NCBI GenBank assembly: GCA_045537905.1
Contig: JAZSQJ010000067.1
Span: forward strand, 10,964 to 74,963
Origin: SIG636 sp045537905
Lineage (GTDB): Bacteria; Bacillota; Clostridia; Oscillospirales; CAG-382
Length of the DNA stretch: 64,000 nt
Direction: 5' to 3'
How positions within the stretch are numbered: position 1 is the first letter of the stretch; each line of letters opens with the position of its first letter. Under the pieces are notes generated by a model. It was not told the DNA's origin and made no database searches. It was given only the letters and a program-made list of their open reading frames with translations. This document shows positions 25,280 through 33,102 of the stretch, piece by piece. The translations under genes and the position numbers were made by a program.

Positions 25280-26350
25280 TTAAAGACTAACGGTTTCTAT
25301 AAGATTACGAATATAATCCTTATAACCTTTTTTAGCCGCAATAAACTTATTCATCTCGAAGAGCTGGCTGGGAGGAATCATCCTAACCTGCTCCGGCGTA
25401 AGCTTATCCTTATAAAGGTTATCAAGGGTAACGGCATAGGACATTTCAACAGAGGTGATATCATTGCCACGGGCGCAGATAACGTCGTTTGTATCACCCA
25501 TAAGCAAGCAATTTACAGCTGCGGCACCCATCTGGGTAGCAAGCACCCTGTCTCTCAAAGTAGGAGAGCCGCCGCGCTGGATATAACCAAGGATAGAAAG
25601 TCTGGTTTCAATCCCTGTTTCTGCCTCAATCTTTTTAACAAGAGCAGGACCGTAATCCTTACCCATACCCTCGCAGATAATGATAATAAAGTTACGTTTG
25701 CCTGCATGACGTGCTTTTATCATCTTGTGTATCAAGGCATCGATATCAACATCGTACTCACGAACAACTGCGGCAACGGCACCAACGGATATAGCTGTTT
25801 GGATAGCTATATCGCCTGCCTGTCTGCCCATAACCTCAATAACGTTACAACGGGAGTGGCTTTCACCTGTGTCACGGATTTTATCTATCAAATCAACAAC
25901 AGTATTCATAGCGGTGTCAAAACCTATAGTAACGTCGGTTGCGGCAATGTCGTTGTCGATGGTGCAAGGCACGCCAACGCAAGGAATGCCCTCCTCAGAG
26001 AGGTCATAGGCACCTCTGAAGGTGCCGTCACCACCAAGGGCAACAATACCGTCGATGTTATTGGAGCGGCAAACATCAGCGGCTTTTTTTACACCCTCAG
26101 CAGTACGAAACTCGTCACAACGGGCGGTGTACAGCATTGTGCCGCCGCGGTTAATAATATAGGAAACATCACGCTCGGTCATAGGCATCATTTCCTGATC
26201 TATAAGTCCCTGATAACCGTTGCGGATACCGATAACATTAAGACCGTGATAAAGCCCTGTTCTTGCAACGGCACGAATAGCCGCATTCATCCCGGGAGCG
26301 TCACCGCCGGATGTAAGAACTCCAATGGTTTTAATCTGTTTTCTTGCCAT
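25280..26350 (-). CDS. pfkA: 6-phosphofructokinase
   Basis: Phosphorylates fructose 6-phosphate in glycolysis. The protein has 356 residues. Key motifs are GVLTSGGDAPGMN at the N-terminus, GGDGT (the second Gly suggests ATP rather than pyrophosphate as donor), and TIDND with catalytic Asp. The residue before TIDND is Cys where ATP enzymes normally have Gly and pyrophosphate enzymes Lys. It is somewhat longer than the Escherichia coli enzyme (320). The start at 26350 has GGAGG seven bases upstream; an in-frame start at 26377 lacks one. Confidence 0.94.
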   Translation of the reverse strand: MARKQIKTIGVLTSGGDAPGMNAAIRAVARTGLYHGLNVIGIRNGYQGLIDQEMMPMTERDVSYIINRGGTMLYTARCDEFRTAEGVKKAADVCRSNNIDGIVALGGDGTFRGAYDLSEEGIPCVGVPCTIDNDIAATDVTIGFDTAMNTVVDLIDKIRDTGESHSRCNVIEVMGRQAGDIAIQTAISVGAVAAVVREYDVDIDALIHKMIKARHAGKRNFIIIICEGMGKDYGPALVKKIEAETGIETRLSILGYIQRGGSPTLRDRVLATQMGAAAVNCLLMGDTNDVICARGNDITSVEMSYAVTLDNLYKDKLTPEQVRMIPPSQLFEMNKFIAAKKGYKDYIRNLIETVSL

Positions 26351-26430
26351 AATAACCTCCAAAAAACACACAATCAAAGGTACAAAAACGTACTTTATGA
26401 GTATAGAATATATTTTTGCGCTTTTGATTT

Positions 26431-26461
26431 AATGACAGGGAGCATTACGCTCCCTGTCATT
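26431..26461 (-). terminator. Hairpin after the hydrogenase operon
   Basis: Thirteen-base perfect arms AATGACAGGGAGC and GCTCCCTGTCATT with a five-base loop, 24 bases after the hydA stop. There is no clear T run on the minus strand, so termination efficiency is uncertain. Confidence 0.65.
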
Positions 26462-26484
26462 ATTAATCGGATTTTGTTTAGAGA

Positions 26485-28239
26485 TTAATACTTGGGACGT
26501 GCAGTGTAACCGGTGTGCAGGATAGCGTGTGCACGGTGGCTGCCGGGTTCCTTAAAGTATTCATCATAAATAGCCTTAACGTCCTCATTCTCGTGAGAAA
26601 GTCTTACGGGAAGCTGCTGGTCGTCCTTATAAAGACCTGCTGCACGTTCAGCACTGAGGTCGATAAAGTTACGAACAAAAGCAGGCTGGATAGGCTGACC
26701 GCCACCGTTTACACAGCCGCCGGGGCAAGCCATGATTTCGATGAAGTCAAAGGTCTTCTCGCCGCTCTTAACCATATCAAGGAGCTTCTTTGCGTTAGCA
26801 AGACCGCTGGCAACAGCAACCTTGATCTCGGTTCCGCCAAGGTTAAAGGTAGCTTCCTTTATACCCTCAACGCCACGAACTGCGTTAATCTCAATAGACT
26901 CAAGCTCAACACCGAGGAACTTGATAGCAGCAGTTCTGAGAGCTGCTTCCATAACGCCGCCGGTAGCACCGAAGATGGTACCTGCGCCACTGCCAAGACC
27001 GAAGGGCTTATCAAACTCTTCATCGGGAAGAGCGTTGAACATAATACCGCACTTCTTAATCATACGTGCAAGCTCACGGGTGGTGATGGAAGCGTCGATA
27101 TCAGCAAGACCTTCAACTGCGGTGTGGTCAAGACGCTCTGCCTCAAACTTCTTAGCAGTACAAGGCATAACGCTTACAACAAAGATGTCTTTAGGATCAA
27201 TACCCATCTTTTCAGCATAGTAAGTCTTAGCAACGGCACCGAACATACCCTGAGGAGACTTACAGGTGGAAAGGTTGGGAATCATTTCAGGATAGTTATG
27301 TTCACAGAACTTGATCCAACCGGGAGAGCAAGAAGTGATAAGAGGAAGGTTTTCCTTCTTGGTAAATCTCTGAATAAACTCGGTAGCCTCTTCCATGATG
27401 GTAAGGTCTGCAGAGAAGTTAGTATCAAAAACACCGTCAAAGCCAAGACGCTTGAGAGCAGCAACCATCTTGCCGGTAACGATAGTACCGATGGGCAAAC
27501 CAAATTCTTCACCAAGGCCAACTCTTACAGCGGGAGCGGTCTGAACAACAACGTGCTTGGAAGGATCATTAAGAGCTGCAAATACCTTAGCGGTATCATC
27601 TCTTTCGGTAAGAGCGCCGGTAGGACAAACGTTAATACACTGACCGCAGGAAACGCAAGCAACGTCAGCAAGATCTGCTTCAAATGCACAGCCGATATGA
27701 GTCTTAAAGCCTCTATCGTTAGCACCGATAACGGAAACAGCCTGAACCTTGGAGCAAACTGCGCTACAACGACGGCAAAGTATACACTTGTTGTTGTTTC
27801 TAACCATATGAGCAGCACTGGTGTCTATTTCATAAACATCGTTAGTGCCGTCAAACTTACCTTCGTCTTCTACACCGTACTCGTTGCAGAGAGTCTGAAG
27901 CTCGCAGTTGCCGGAACGAACGCAGGAGAGACACTTTCTGTCATGGTTAGAAAGTATAAGCTCAAGAGTGGTCTTTCTTGCAGCGATAACTGCAGGAGAG
28001 TTAGTGAAAATCTCAGAATCGGGTCTGAGGTCAGCTACAGGATATACACAGGAAGCAACAAGGCTTCTTGCACCCTTAACTTCAACAACGCAGATACGGC
28101 AAGCACCTATCTCGTTGATTTCCTTGATCCAGCAGAGAGTAGGAATATAAATACCTACGTAGCGGCAAGCTTCAAGGATCGTCATATTATTGGGAACGGA
28201 ATAATTTTTACCGTTAATTATTAAATTCTTAAATTCCAT
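26485..28239 (-). CDS. hydA: [FeFe] hydrogenase catalytic subunit, HydA-type
   Basis: The hydrogen-producing subunit of an electron-bifurcating, NADH- and ferredoxin-linked hydrogenase, 584 residues. In order: an N-terminal [2Fe-2S] domain (C-R-Y-V-G-I to A-C-R-I-C), a His/Cys cluster (H-D-R-K-C-L-S-C), and two [4Fe-4S] ferredoxin motifs (C-I-L-C-R-R-C and C-V-S-C-G-Q-C). The H-cluster motifs T-S-C-S-P-G-W, M-P-C-T-A-K-K and M-A-C-P-G-G-C follow. All three H-cluster signatures are intact. It is the last gene of the hydC to hydA operon, 13 bases after hydB. The maturases HydE, HydF and HydG are not in the window. Confidence 0.96.
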   Translation of the reverse strand: MEFKNLIINGKNYSVPNNMTILEACRYVGIYIPTLCWIKEINEIGACRICVVEVKGARSLVASCVYPVADLRPDSEIFTNSPAVIAARKTTLELILSNHDRKCLSCVRSGNCELQTLCNEYGVEDEGKFDGTNDVYEIDTSAAHMVRNNNKCILCRRCSAVCSKVQAVSVIGANDRGFKTHIGCAFEADLADVACVSCGQCINVCPTGALTERDDTAKVFAALNDPSKHVVVQTAPAVRVGLGEEFGLPIGTIVTGKMVAALKRLGFDGVFDTNFSADLTIMEEATEFIQRFTKKENLPLITSCSPGWIKFCEHNYPEMIPNLSTCKSPQGMFGAVAKTYYAEKMGIDPKDIFVVSVMPCTAKKFEAERLDHTAVEGLADIDASITTRELARMIKKCGIMFNALPDEEFDKPFGLGSGAGTIFGATGGVMEAALRTAAIKFLGVELESIEINAVRGVEGIKEATFNLGGTEIKVAVASGLANAKKLLDMVKSGEKTFDFIEIMACPGGCVNGGGQPIQPAFVRNFIDLSAERAAGLYKDDQQLPVRLSHENEDVKAIYDEYFKEPGSHRAHAILHTGYTARPKY

Positions 28240-28252
28240 TTTCCGTATCCTC

Positions 28253-30040
28253 CTATTTCTTGCTTATCGCGCCAAACTTACACAAATCAATGCAAGTGCC
28301 GCACTTGATACACTTAGCGGGGTCGATGGTGTGAGGCTGCTTAACAGTGCCTTCGATAGCGTTAACAGGACACTTTCTTGCACAGAGGGTACAACCCTTA
28401 CACTTGTCAGCATCGATAACGAAGGTGAGAAGGTCTTTACATACGCCTGCAGGACACTTCTTATCAACAACGTGTGCTATATACTCATCACGGAAGTGAC
28501 GGAGAGTAGAAAGCACGGGGTTAGGAGCTGTCTGACCGAGACCGCAAAGAGAATTGTTTTTACTGTACTTGCAAAGCTTTTCCATCTCGTCAAGGTCTTC
28601 AAGGGTACCGTTGCCGGAGGTAATCTTCTCAAGCATCTCGTAAAGACGCTTTGTACCGATACGGCAAGGAGTACATTTACCGCAGGATTCGTCAACGGTA
28701 AACTCAAGGAAGAACTTAGCGATGTCAACCATACAGTTGTCTTCGTCCATAACGATAAGACCGCCGGAGCCCATCATTGCGCCGATAGAAATAAGGCTTT
28801 CGTAATCGATGGGAAGGTCAAGATATTCAGCAGGGATACAACCGCCGGAAGGACCACCGGTCTGTGCAGCCTTAAACTTCTTACCACCGGGGATACCGCC
28901 GCCGATTTCTTCAATAACGGTACGGAGAGAAGTACCAATCGGAACCTCAACAAGACCGGTATTGTTAATCTTACCGCCAAGAGCGAATACCTTTGTGCCC
29001 TTACTCTTTTCAGTACCCATAGCTGCAAACCATTCGGGACCGTTGAGAATAATCTGTGCAATGTTTGCATAGGTCTCAACGTTATTAAGAACGGTAGGCT
29101 TGCCAAAGAGGCCCTTAAGTGCAGGGAAAGGAGGACGAGGTCTGGGCTCGCCGCGGTGACCCTCAATAGAGGTCATAAGAGCAGTTTCTTCACCGCATAC
29201 GAATGCGCCTGCACCAAGTCTGATTTCAAGGTCGAAATCAAAACCCTTGCCAAATATATTCTTACCGAGAAGGCCGTATTCCTTAGCCTTATCGATAGCT
29301 ATCTGAAGTCTGTTAACTGCGATAGGATACTCAGCTCTTACGTATACGTAGCCCTGAGATGCACCGATAGCGTAACCTGCGATAGCCATAGCTTCGATCA
29401 AAGCGTGAGGGTCGCCTTCGAGGATGGAACGGTCCATAAATGCACCGGGGTCACCTTCGTCTGCGTTACAGCAAACGTACTTCTGATCAGCTGCGTTAGC
29501 TGCTGCAAAGCTCCACTTAAGACCTGTGGGGAAGCCTGCACCGCCACGGCCGCGGAGACCGCTTGCCTTAACGATATCGATAACCTGTGCAGGTGTATAC
29601 TCGTTAAGACACTTTGCAAGTGCTTCATAACCGTTGTAAGCTATGTACTCTTCAATAGACTCGGGGTTGATAACGCCACAGTTACGGAGAGCAATACGCT
29701 TCTGAGAACGATAGAAGTCAGTGTCATTAAGAGACTTGATAGAGCTTTCGGTAACGGTTTCCTTATAAAGGAGATCCTTTACGGGACGGCCCTTAACGAT
29801 GTGCTCGTCAACAATTCTGGGGATGTTAGCTGCTTCAACTGCGGAGTAGAAGCAGCCTTCAGGATAAACGATCATGATAGGACCAACAGCGCAAAGACCG
29901 AAGCAGCCGGTTTTAACTATCTTAACTTCGTTTTCAAGATTGCGCGCCTTAAGCTCGTTTTCAAGAGCTGTTATAACAGCAGCGCTACCGGAAGCGGTAC
30001 AGCCGGTACCGCCGCATATAAGTATGTGAGAACGATACAT
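28253..30040 (-). CDS. hydB: Bifurcating hydrogenase subunit HydB (NuoF-like)
   Basis: The NADH-binding, FMN-containing subunit of the bifurcating hydrogenase, 595 residues. An N-terminal thioredoxin-like [2Fe-2S] domain has C-G-G-T-G-C and later T-G-C-F-G-L-C. The NuoF core has the GRGGAGFPTGLKW nucleotide motif, the G-A-G-A-F-V-C-G-E-E-T-A-L motif, and a [4Fe-4S] site E-S-C-G-K-C-T-P-C. The C-terminus carries two [4Fe-4S] motifs, C-K-G-C-T-L-C and C-I-K-C-G-T-C. All cluster ligands look intact. It lies between the HndB-like gene (14 bases) and hydA. Confidence 0.95.
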   Translation of the reverse strand: MYRSHILICGGTGCTASGSAAVITALENELKARNLENEVKIVKTGCFGLCAVGPIMIVYPEGCFYSAVEAANIPRIVDEHIVKGRPVKDLLYKETVTESSIKSLNDTDFYRSQKRIALRNCGVINPESIEEYIAYNGYEALAKCLNEYTPAQVIDIVKASGLRGRGGAGFPTGLKWSFAAANAADQKYVCCNADEGDPGAFMDRSILEGDPHALIEAMAIAGYAIGASQGYVYVRAEYPIAVNRLQIAIDKAKEYGLLGKNIFGKGFDFDLEIRLGAGAFVCGEETALMTSIEGHRGEPRPRPPFPALKGLFGKPTVLNNVETYANIAQIILNGPEWFAAMGTEKSKGTKVFALGGKINNTGLVEVPIGTSLRTVIEEIGGGIPGGKKFKAAQTGGPSGGCIPAEYLDLPIDYESLISIGAMMGSGGLIVMDEDNCMVDIAKFFLEFTVDESCGKCTPCRIGTKRLYEMLEKITSGNGTLEDLDEMEKLCKYSKNNSLCGLGQTAPNPVLSTLRHFRDEYIAHVVDKKCPAGVCKDLLTFVIDADKCKGCTLCARKCPVNAIEGTVKQPHTIDPAKCIKCGTCIDLCKFGAISKK

Positions 30041-30054
30041 TTGACTTTTCCTCC

Positions 30055-30414
30055 TTAGCCTGCAGTATATTCGGTAACAACGTTACCGTTAACGATATGT
30101 TCAGCTACTACCTTAGCAGCCTTTTCTGCGGTCATATTAACATAGGTTACCTTATCCTGACCGTCAAGAGTAACCTCAACAACGGGAGAATTTGCGCCCC
30201 AAGCCGCGTTACCGTCCTGGATAACGGCTATGTTATATATTCCGTTTTTGCCTAAATTTTCAGAAAATGCAAGAACAACATCCTTTGCACCGGCAGCGAT
30301 GCCTGCGGTACCCATGCTTACAACGATCTTACCGGCTTCGGTAGCGTCGCTTCTGATACCCATTTGGTCTTGCATACGAGCCTTAATAGCTCTGAGTTCA
30401 TCCAAACTTCTCAT
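30055..30414 (-). CDS. HndB-like thioredoxin-fold protein lacking all cysteines
   Basis: A 119-residue protein resembling the HndB/[2Fe-2S] ferredoxin family of NAD(P)-linked hydrogenases. It begins with a helical region R-S-L-D-E-L-R, then a thioredoxin-like domain. The family's cluster ligands sit in G-T-C-G-I-A-A-G-A and T-G-C-x-G-x-C. Here these read G-T-A-G-I-A-A-G-A and D-G-N-A-A-W-G-A, and the whole chain contains no cysteine. So it cannot hold an iron-sulfur cluster, although the fold and operon position are kept. It may have become a structural or regulatory subunit. Confidence 0.82.
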   Translation of the reverse strand: MRSLDELRAIKARMQDQMGIRSDATEAGKIVVSMGTAGIAAGAKDVVLAFSENLGKNGIYNIAVIQDGNAAWGANSPVVEVTLDGQDKVTYVNMTAEKAAKVVAEHIVNGNVVTEYTAG

Positions 30415-30440
30415 ACCAATATTAATCCTTTCGGTGTAAT

Positions 30441-30977
30441 TTACTGAATAATTTTACTTGCCAGATACTCCTTTATCAACACGGCTTTGATAAACGGCGG
30501 TGAGTTTTTGTCCAAGGAGAGAGCTTCAAACAGTTCATCTACCTCTAGCTCAAAGCAATACGAGTCGCATTGATACTTGTAGTGAAAGCTAACGTCGGGC
30601 GCGGTGATAACCATACACACCAACGCCTCCGTCATATCCCCCAAGGGAACAAAGTTAACACTGTCAGTGTTGAACGTGGCAGAAATCTCTGTACCGCTTC
30701 CCTTTTCGGACTTGATTTTGTAGCTACCATCGGTCATCTTTGCCCTTTGAATAAACAAGGGAACCCCAAGACCGACCTTATGTGTAACATCAGTCGTGAA
30801 AAACGGGTCTGTTACACGGGCAAGCTCCTCGTCACCCATACCACAGCCATTGTCCTTAACGCTTATAGCAAGCTGTCCGCAAAGCACATCCTTAGTTAAG
30901 CAAATCTTAACAGCTGTGGCACCTGAACGAACAGAGTTTTGCACCAGGTCAAGAACGGATAAAGAGAGAGTACGCAT
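30441..30977 (-). CDS. GHKL-type ATP-binding protein (hydrogenase operon)
   Basis: A 178-residue protein with a histidine-kinase-like ATPase domain and nothing else obvious. N box V-Q-N-S-V-R-S-G-A, G1 box V-K-D-N-G-C-G-M, and G2 box V-G-L-G-V-P-L are visible. The C-terminal 60 residues are unassigned. There is no His phosphorylation domain. It starts at the stop of hydC (TAATG). Similar ATPases are common in hydrogenase operons of Clostridia. A regulatory (anti-sigma-like or phosphorelay) or assembly role is possible; none is established by the sequence. Confidence 0.85.
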   Translation of the reverse strand: MRTLSLSVLDLVQNSVRSGATAVKICLTKDVLCGQLAISVKDNGCGMGDEELARVTDPFFTTDVTHKVGLGVPLFIQRAKMTDGSYKIKSEKGSGTEISATFNTDSVNFVPLGDMTEALVCMVITAPDVSFHYKYQCDSYCFELEVDELFEALSLDKNSPPFIKAVLIKEYLASKIIQ

Positions 30978-31474
30978 TAAGCACGATATTTTTCGATTAT
31001 GCCGTCAACGTCCTTAACGGTAAGTCTACCGTAAACGTCATCGCCAACAGTAAGAACAGGAGCAAGACCACAAGCACCTATGCAACGGCAAGCCTCAAGA
31101 GAGAATTTACCGTCGGGAGTGCAACCGCCATCGGAAAGACCAAGCTTTTCCTTAAGTGCCTCATAAATGTCACCGCTGCCCTTTACGTAGCAAGCAGTAC
31201 CCAAGCATACGGAAATGTTATGCTCGCCCTTGGGCTGGATAGAAAACAGAGAGTAGAAAGATACTACCCCGTAAACCTCCTCAAGCGGAACATTAATTCC
31301 CTCAGCTACGGCAATCTGTACCTCCAAGGGGAGATAACCGTAAATTTCCTGTGCCCTCTTCAGAACCTGTACAAGGGAGCCGCGTACATCCTTAAACTCA
31401 GCAATAACTGCGTCAAGCTGCGCCTTTTGCTCAGGTGTGTCCTTGAAGGGGAAAGTTTCAAGTTTGTTCCTCAT
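30977..31474 (-). CDS. hydC: Bifurcating hydrogenase subunit HydC (NuoE-like)
   Basis: The small [2Fe-2S] subunit of the bifurcating hydrogenase, 165 residues. The four cluster cysteines are in C-L-G-T-A-C and C-R-C-I-G-A-C. The typical NuoE helical N-terminus, with P-L-E-V-Q-I-A-V-A-E, precedes them. It passes electrons between HydB and the other clusters. It is the first gene of the hydrogenase operon proper, after the strong promoter at 31533-31561, with an AAGGAGGAG site. Confidence 0.95.
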   Translation of the reverse strand: MRNKLETFPFKDTPEQKAQLDAVIAEFKDVRGSLVQVLKRAQEIYGYLPLEVQIAVAEGINVPLEEVYGVVSFYSLFSIQPKGEHNISVCLGTACYVKGSGDIYEALKEKLGLSDGGCTPDGKFSLEACRCIGACGLAPVLTVGDDVYGRLTVKDVDGIIEKYRA

Positions 31475-31532
31475 TGTTATGAACTCCTCCTTATAAATAA
31501 TGAATTAATTGAATATATTTTTTAACCGATTA

Positions 31533-31561
31533 ATTATACCATATACTTTTACAAAGGTCAA
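31533..31561 (-). promoter_or_regulatory. Promoter of the hydrogenase operon
   Basis: Minus-strand TTGACC-17-TATAAT, 59 bases before the hydC start. The region upstream (31562-31620) is almost pure A/T. Confidence 0.9.
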
Positions 31562-31620
31562 TGATAAAAACAAATATTTGTTAGTTTTTTTAGAAAAAAC
31601 AAGTTATTTTTATTAATTTG

Positions 31621-31950
31621 TCACCCTTTTATTCCGCGGCTCAGATTAACGGCTGTTTTATAGCTGTCTTCCTTACTGCCCAAAACCGTAACGCCGTGTG
31701 TTTTTGCCGATTTTAACAGCTCCTCGTCCGGCACGGTCCCCTCTGTCAGAACAACGCAGGCGGCGTTGTTATTGTAAGCCACGGCACCTACGTTGACGTT
31801 GTTCATCACCGTAAGCCACGCAGATTTTTCTTTTAGCTTTACCAGGGCGTTACTTAACAGGTCGCAACAGTAAACCGATGCAATTTCCCTGTCAAGGCTA
31901 CCGCAAAATAAAGTTAAACCATAGCTTTCAACAGCTTCTTTTATAAGCAC
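31621..31950 (-). CDS. DRTGG-domain protein
   Basis: A 109-residue cytoplasmic protein resembling stand-alone DRTGG domains. The pattern is hydrophobic strand, A-V-A-Y-N-N-N-A-A-C-V-V-L-T-E-G, then V-T-V-L-G-S-K-E-D-S-Y at the end. The GTG start at 31950 was chosen because AAAGGGG lies seven bases upstream. The longer in-frame TTG start (31974) would fall inside the -10 box of the promoter. DRTGG genes are often seen next to bifurcating hydrogenases, but their function is not established. It has its own promoter, with the hydC promoter immediately downstream. Confidence 0.75.
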   Translation of the reverse strand: MLIKEAVESYGLTLFCGSLDREIASVYCCDLLSNALVKLKEKSAWLTVMNNVNVGAVAYNNNAACVVLTEGTVPDEELLKSAKTHGVTVLGSKEDSYKTAVNLSRGIKG

Positions 31951-31973
31951 AACAACACCCCTTTCCAAATCCA

Positions 31974-32002
31974 ATTATAGATGCAAAAAGGCTATTTGTA
32001 AA
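31974..32002 (-). promoter_or_regulatory. Promoter of the DRTGG gene
   Basis: Minus-strand TTTACA-17-TATAAT, 23 bases before the GTG start at 31950. Its position fixes the start of this gene. Confidence 0.8.
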
Positions 32003-32032
32003 TATCTTTTTATAAATTGCACTAAAATACCA

Positions 32033-32065
32033 AAGGCTACTGTTACTTCTTTTAACAGTAGCCTT
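32033..32065 (-). terminator. Terminator of the purine operon
   Basis: Thirteen-base perfect arms AAGGCTACTGTTA and TAACAGTAGCCTT, seven-base loop, followed on the minus strand by TTGGTATTTT. It lies five bases beyond the stop of the aldo/keto reductase gene. Confidence 0.85.
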
Positions 32066-32069
32066 GTAG

Positions 32070-33092
32070 CTATATTTTGGTTTTCTCTTCCAAAATGCTT
32101 AAATAGTCCTCTAAATTACGTTTTAGCAATTCTGGTGTATTGAGGTTATACGGACATAAAGAGACGCATTTTCCGCAATTAATGCAGTCGTTTATCTTAA
32201 GCATCATTTCCCTGCTTTTCTCTGTCAACCATCCGCTCGAAGGGCTACGCCTTATAAGCTGCGACATACGGGCGCAGGTGTTAATTTCTATCCCCATAGG
32301 ACAGGGCATACAGTAACCGCAAGCACGGCAAAAGCTGCCCGAAAGAGCTTGCCTGTCCTTTTCTATTACCGCAGAAACCTGTGTATCGTCTATGACTGTA
32401 TTTGCAAGAGAAATAAACTCATCAAGCTCGGTTTCTTTTTGTATGCCCCATATAGGCAAAACGTTATCAAACCGCTCCATCCAAGCGTATGCGGCGGCAG
32501 CGTTGGTTATAAGTCCGCCGGACAATCCCTTCATAGCAATAAAACCAACCTCGTGCTCCTTGCAAAGCTTAACCAAAGACAGATCTACATCGTTTGCCAG
32601 ATAACAAAACGGAAACTGAAGGGTGCTGTACAGCCCTGATTTAACAGCCTCCTCCGCTACCTTGTGGCGATGGTTGGTGATACCTATATGACGTATCTTC
32701 CCCACCCCTTTTGCCTCAAGCATAGCTTCATAAAGCCCGCTTCCATCATCGGGCTTCGGACAAAAGGCAGGGTTATGGAATTGATATATATCAATATAAT
32801 CGGTTTTTAACAAACTGAGGCTTGTTTCCAAATCCTTCCAAAAAGCATCAACCGTAGTAACTGTGGTCTTGGTAGCAATAACGATATTACTACGAACGGA
32901 AGACAGGGCAAGACCTATCTTCCGTTCGCTATCAGTATACATTCTGGCTGTATCAAAAAATGTAAAACCGTTATTATATGCCTTTTGTAACAGCATCACG
33001 GCATAATCGTCATTTACCCTTTGGATGGGCAATGCACCGAATGCGTTCTTAGGAGAAACAATGCCTGTTTTTCCCAACTTTACATAAGACAT
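32070..33092 (-). CDS. Aldo/keto reductase with C-terminal [4Fe-4S] ferredoxin domain
   Basis: A 340-residue protein. The TIM-barrel reductase part (about 1-265) has Asp in F-F-D-T-A, Tyr in R-M-Y-T-D, Lys in I-A-T-K and His in Q-F-H-N-P, the four catalytic residues. Behind it are two cysteine groups, C-R-A-C-G-Y-C-M-P-C and C-I-N-C-G-K-C-V-S-L-C, for iron-sulfur clusters. The ATG at 33092 has an AAGG site; a GTG at 33101 is the alternative. It follows fhs and ends the purine operon. Its substrate is unknown, and any link to purine or one-carbon metabolism comes only from position. Confidence 0.88.
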   Translation of the reverse strand: MSYVKLGKTGIVSPKNAFGALPIQRVNDDYAVMLLQKAYNNGFTFFDTARMYTDSERKIGLALSSVRSNIVIATKTTVTTVDAFWKDLETSLSLLKTDYIDIYQFHNPAFCPKPDDGSGLYEAMLEAKGVGKIRHIGITNHRHKVAEEAVKSGLYSTLQFPFCYLANDVDLSLVKLCKEHEVGFIAMKGLSGGLITNAAAAYAWMERFDNVLPIWGIQKETELDEFISLANTVIDDTQVSAVIEKDRQALSGSFCRACGYCMPCPMGIEINTCARMSQLIRRSPSSGWLTEKSREMMLKINDCINCGKCVSLCPYNLNTPELLKRNLEDYLSILEEKTKI

Positions 33093-33102
33093 AGCATCCA
33101 CC

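Noticed and set aside
26515..28224. A long open frame antisense to hydA (569 codons)
   Set aside because: It mirrors hydA frame for frame, has no family similarity, and hydA has intact cluster motifs. It follows from the codon usage of the real gene.
28331..30058. A long open frame antisense to hydB (575 codons)
   Set aside because: Same reason: hydB on the minus strand has all cofactor motifs, while the plus-strand translation is low-complexity and unlike any family.
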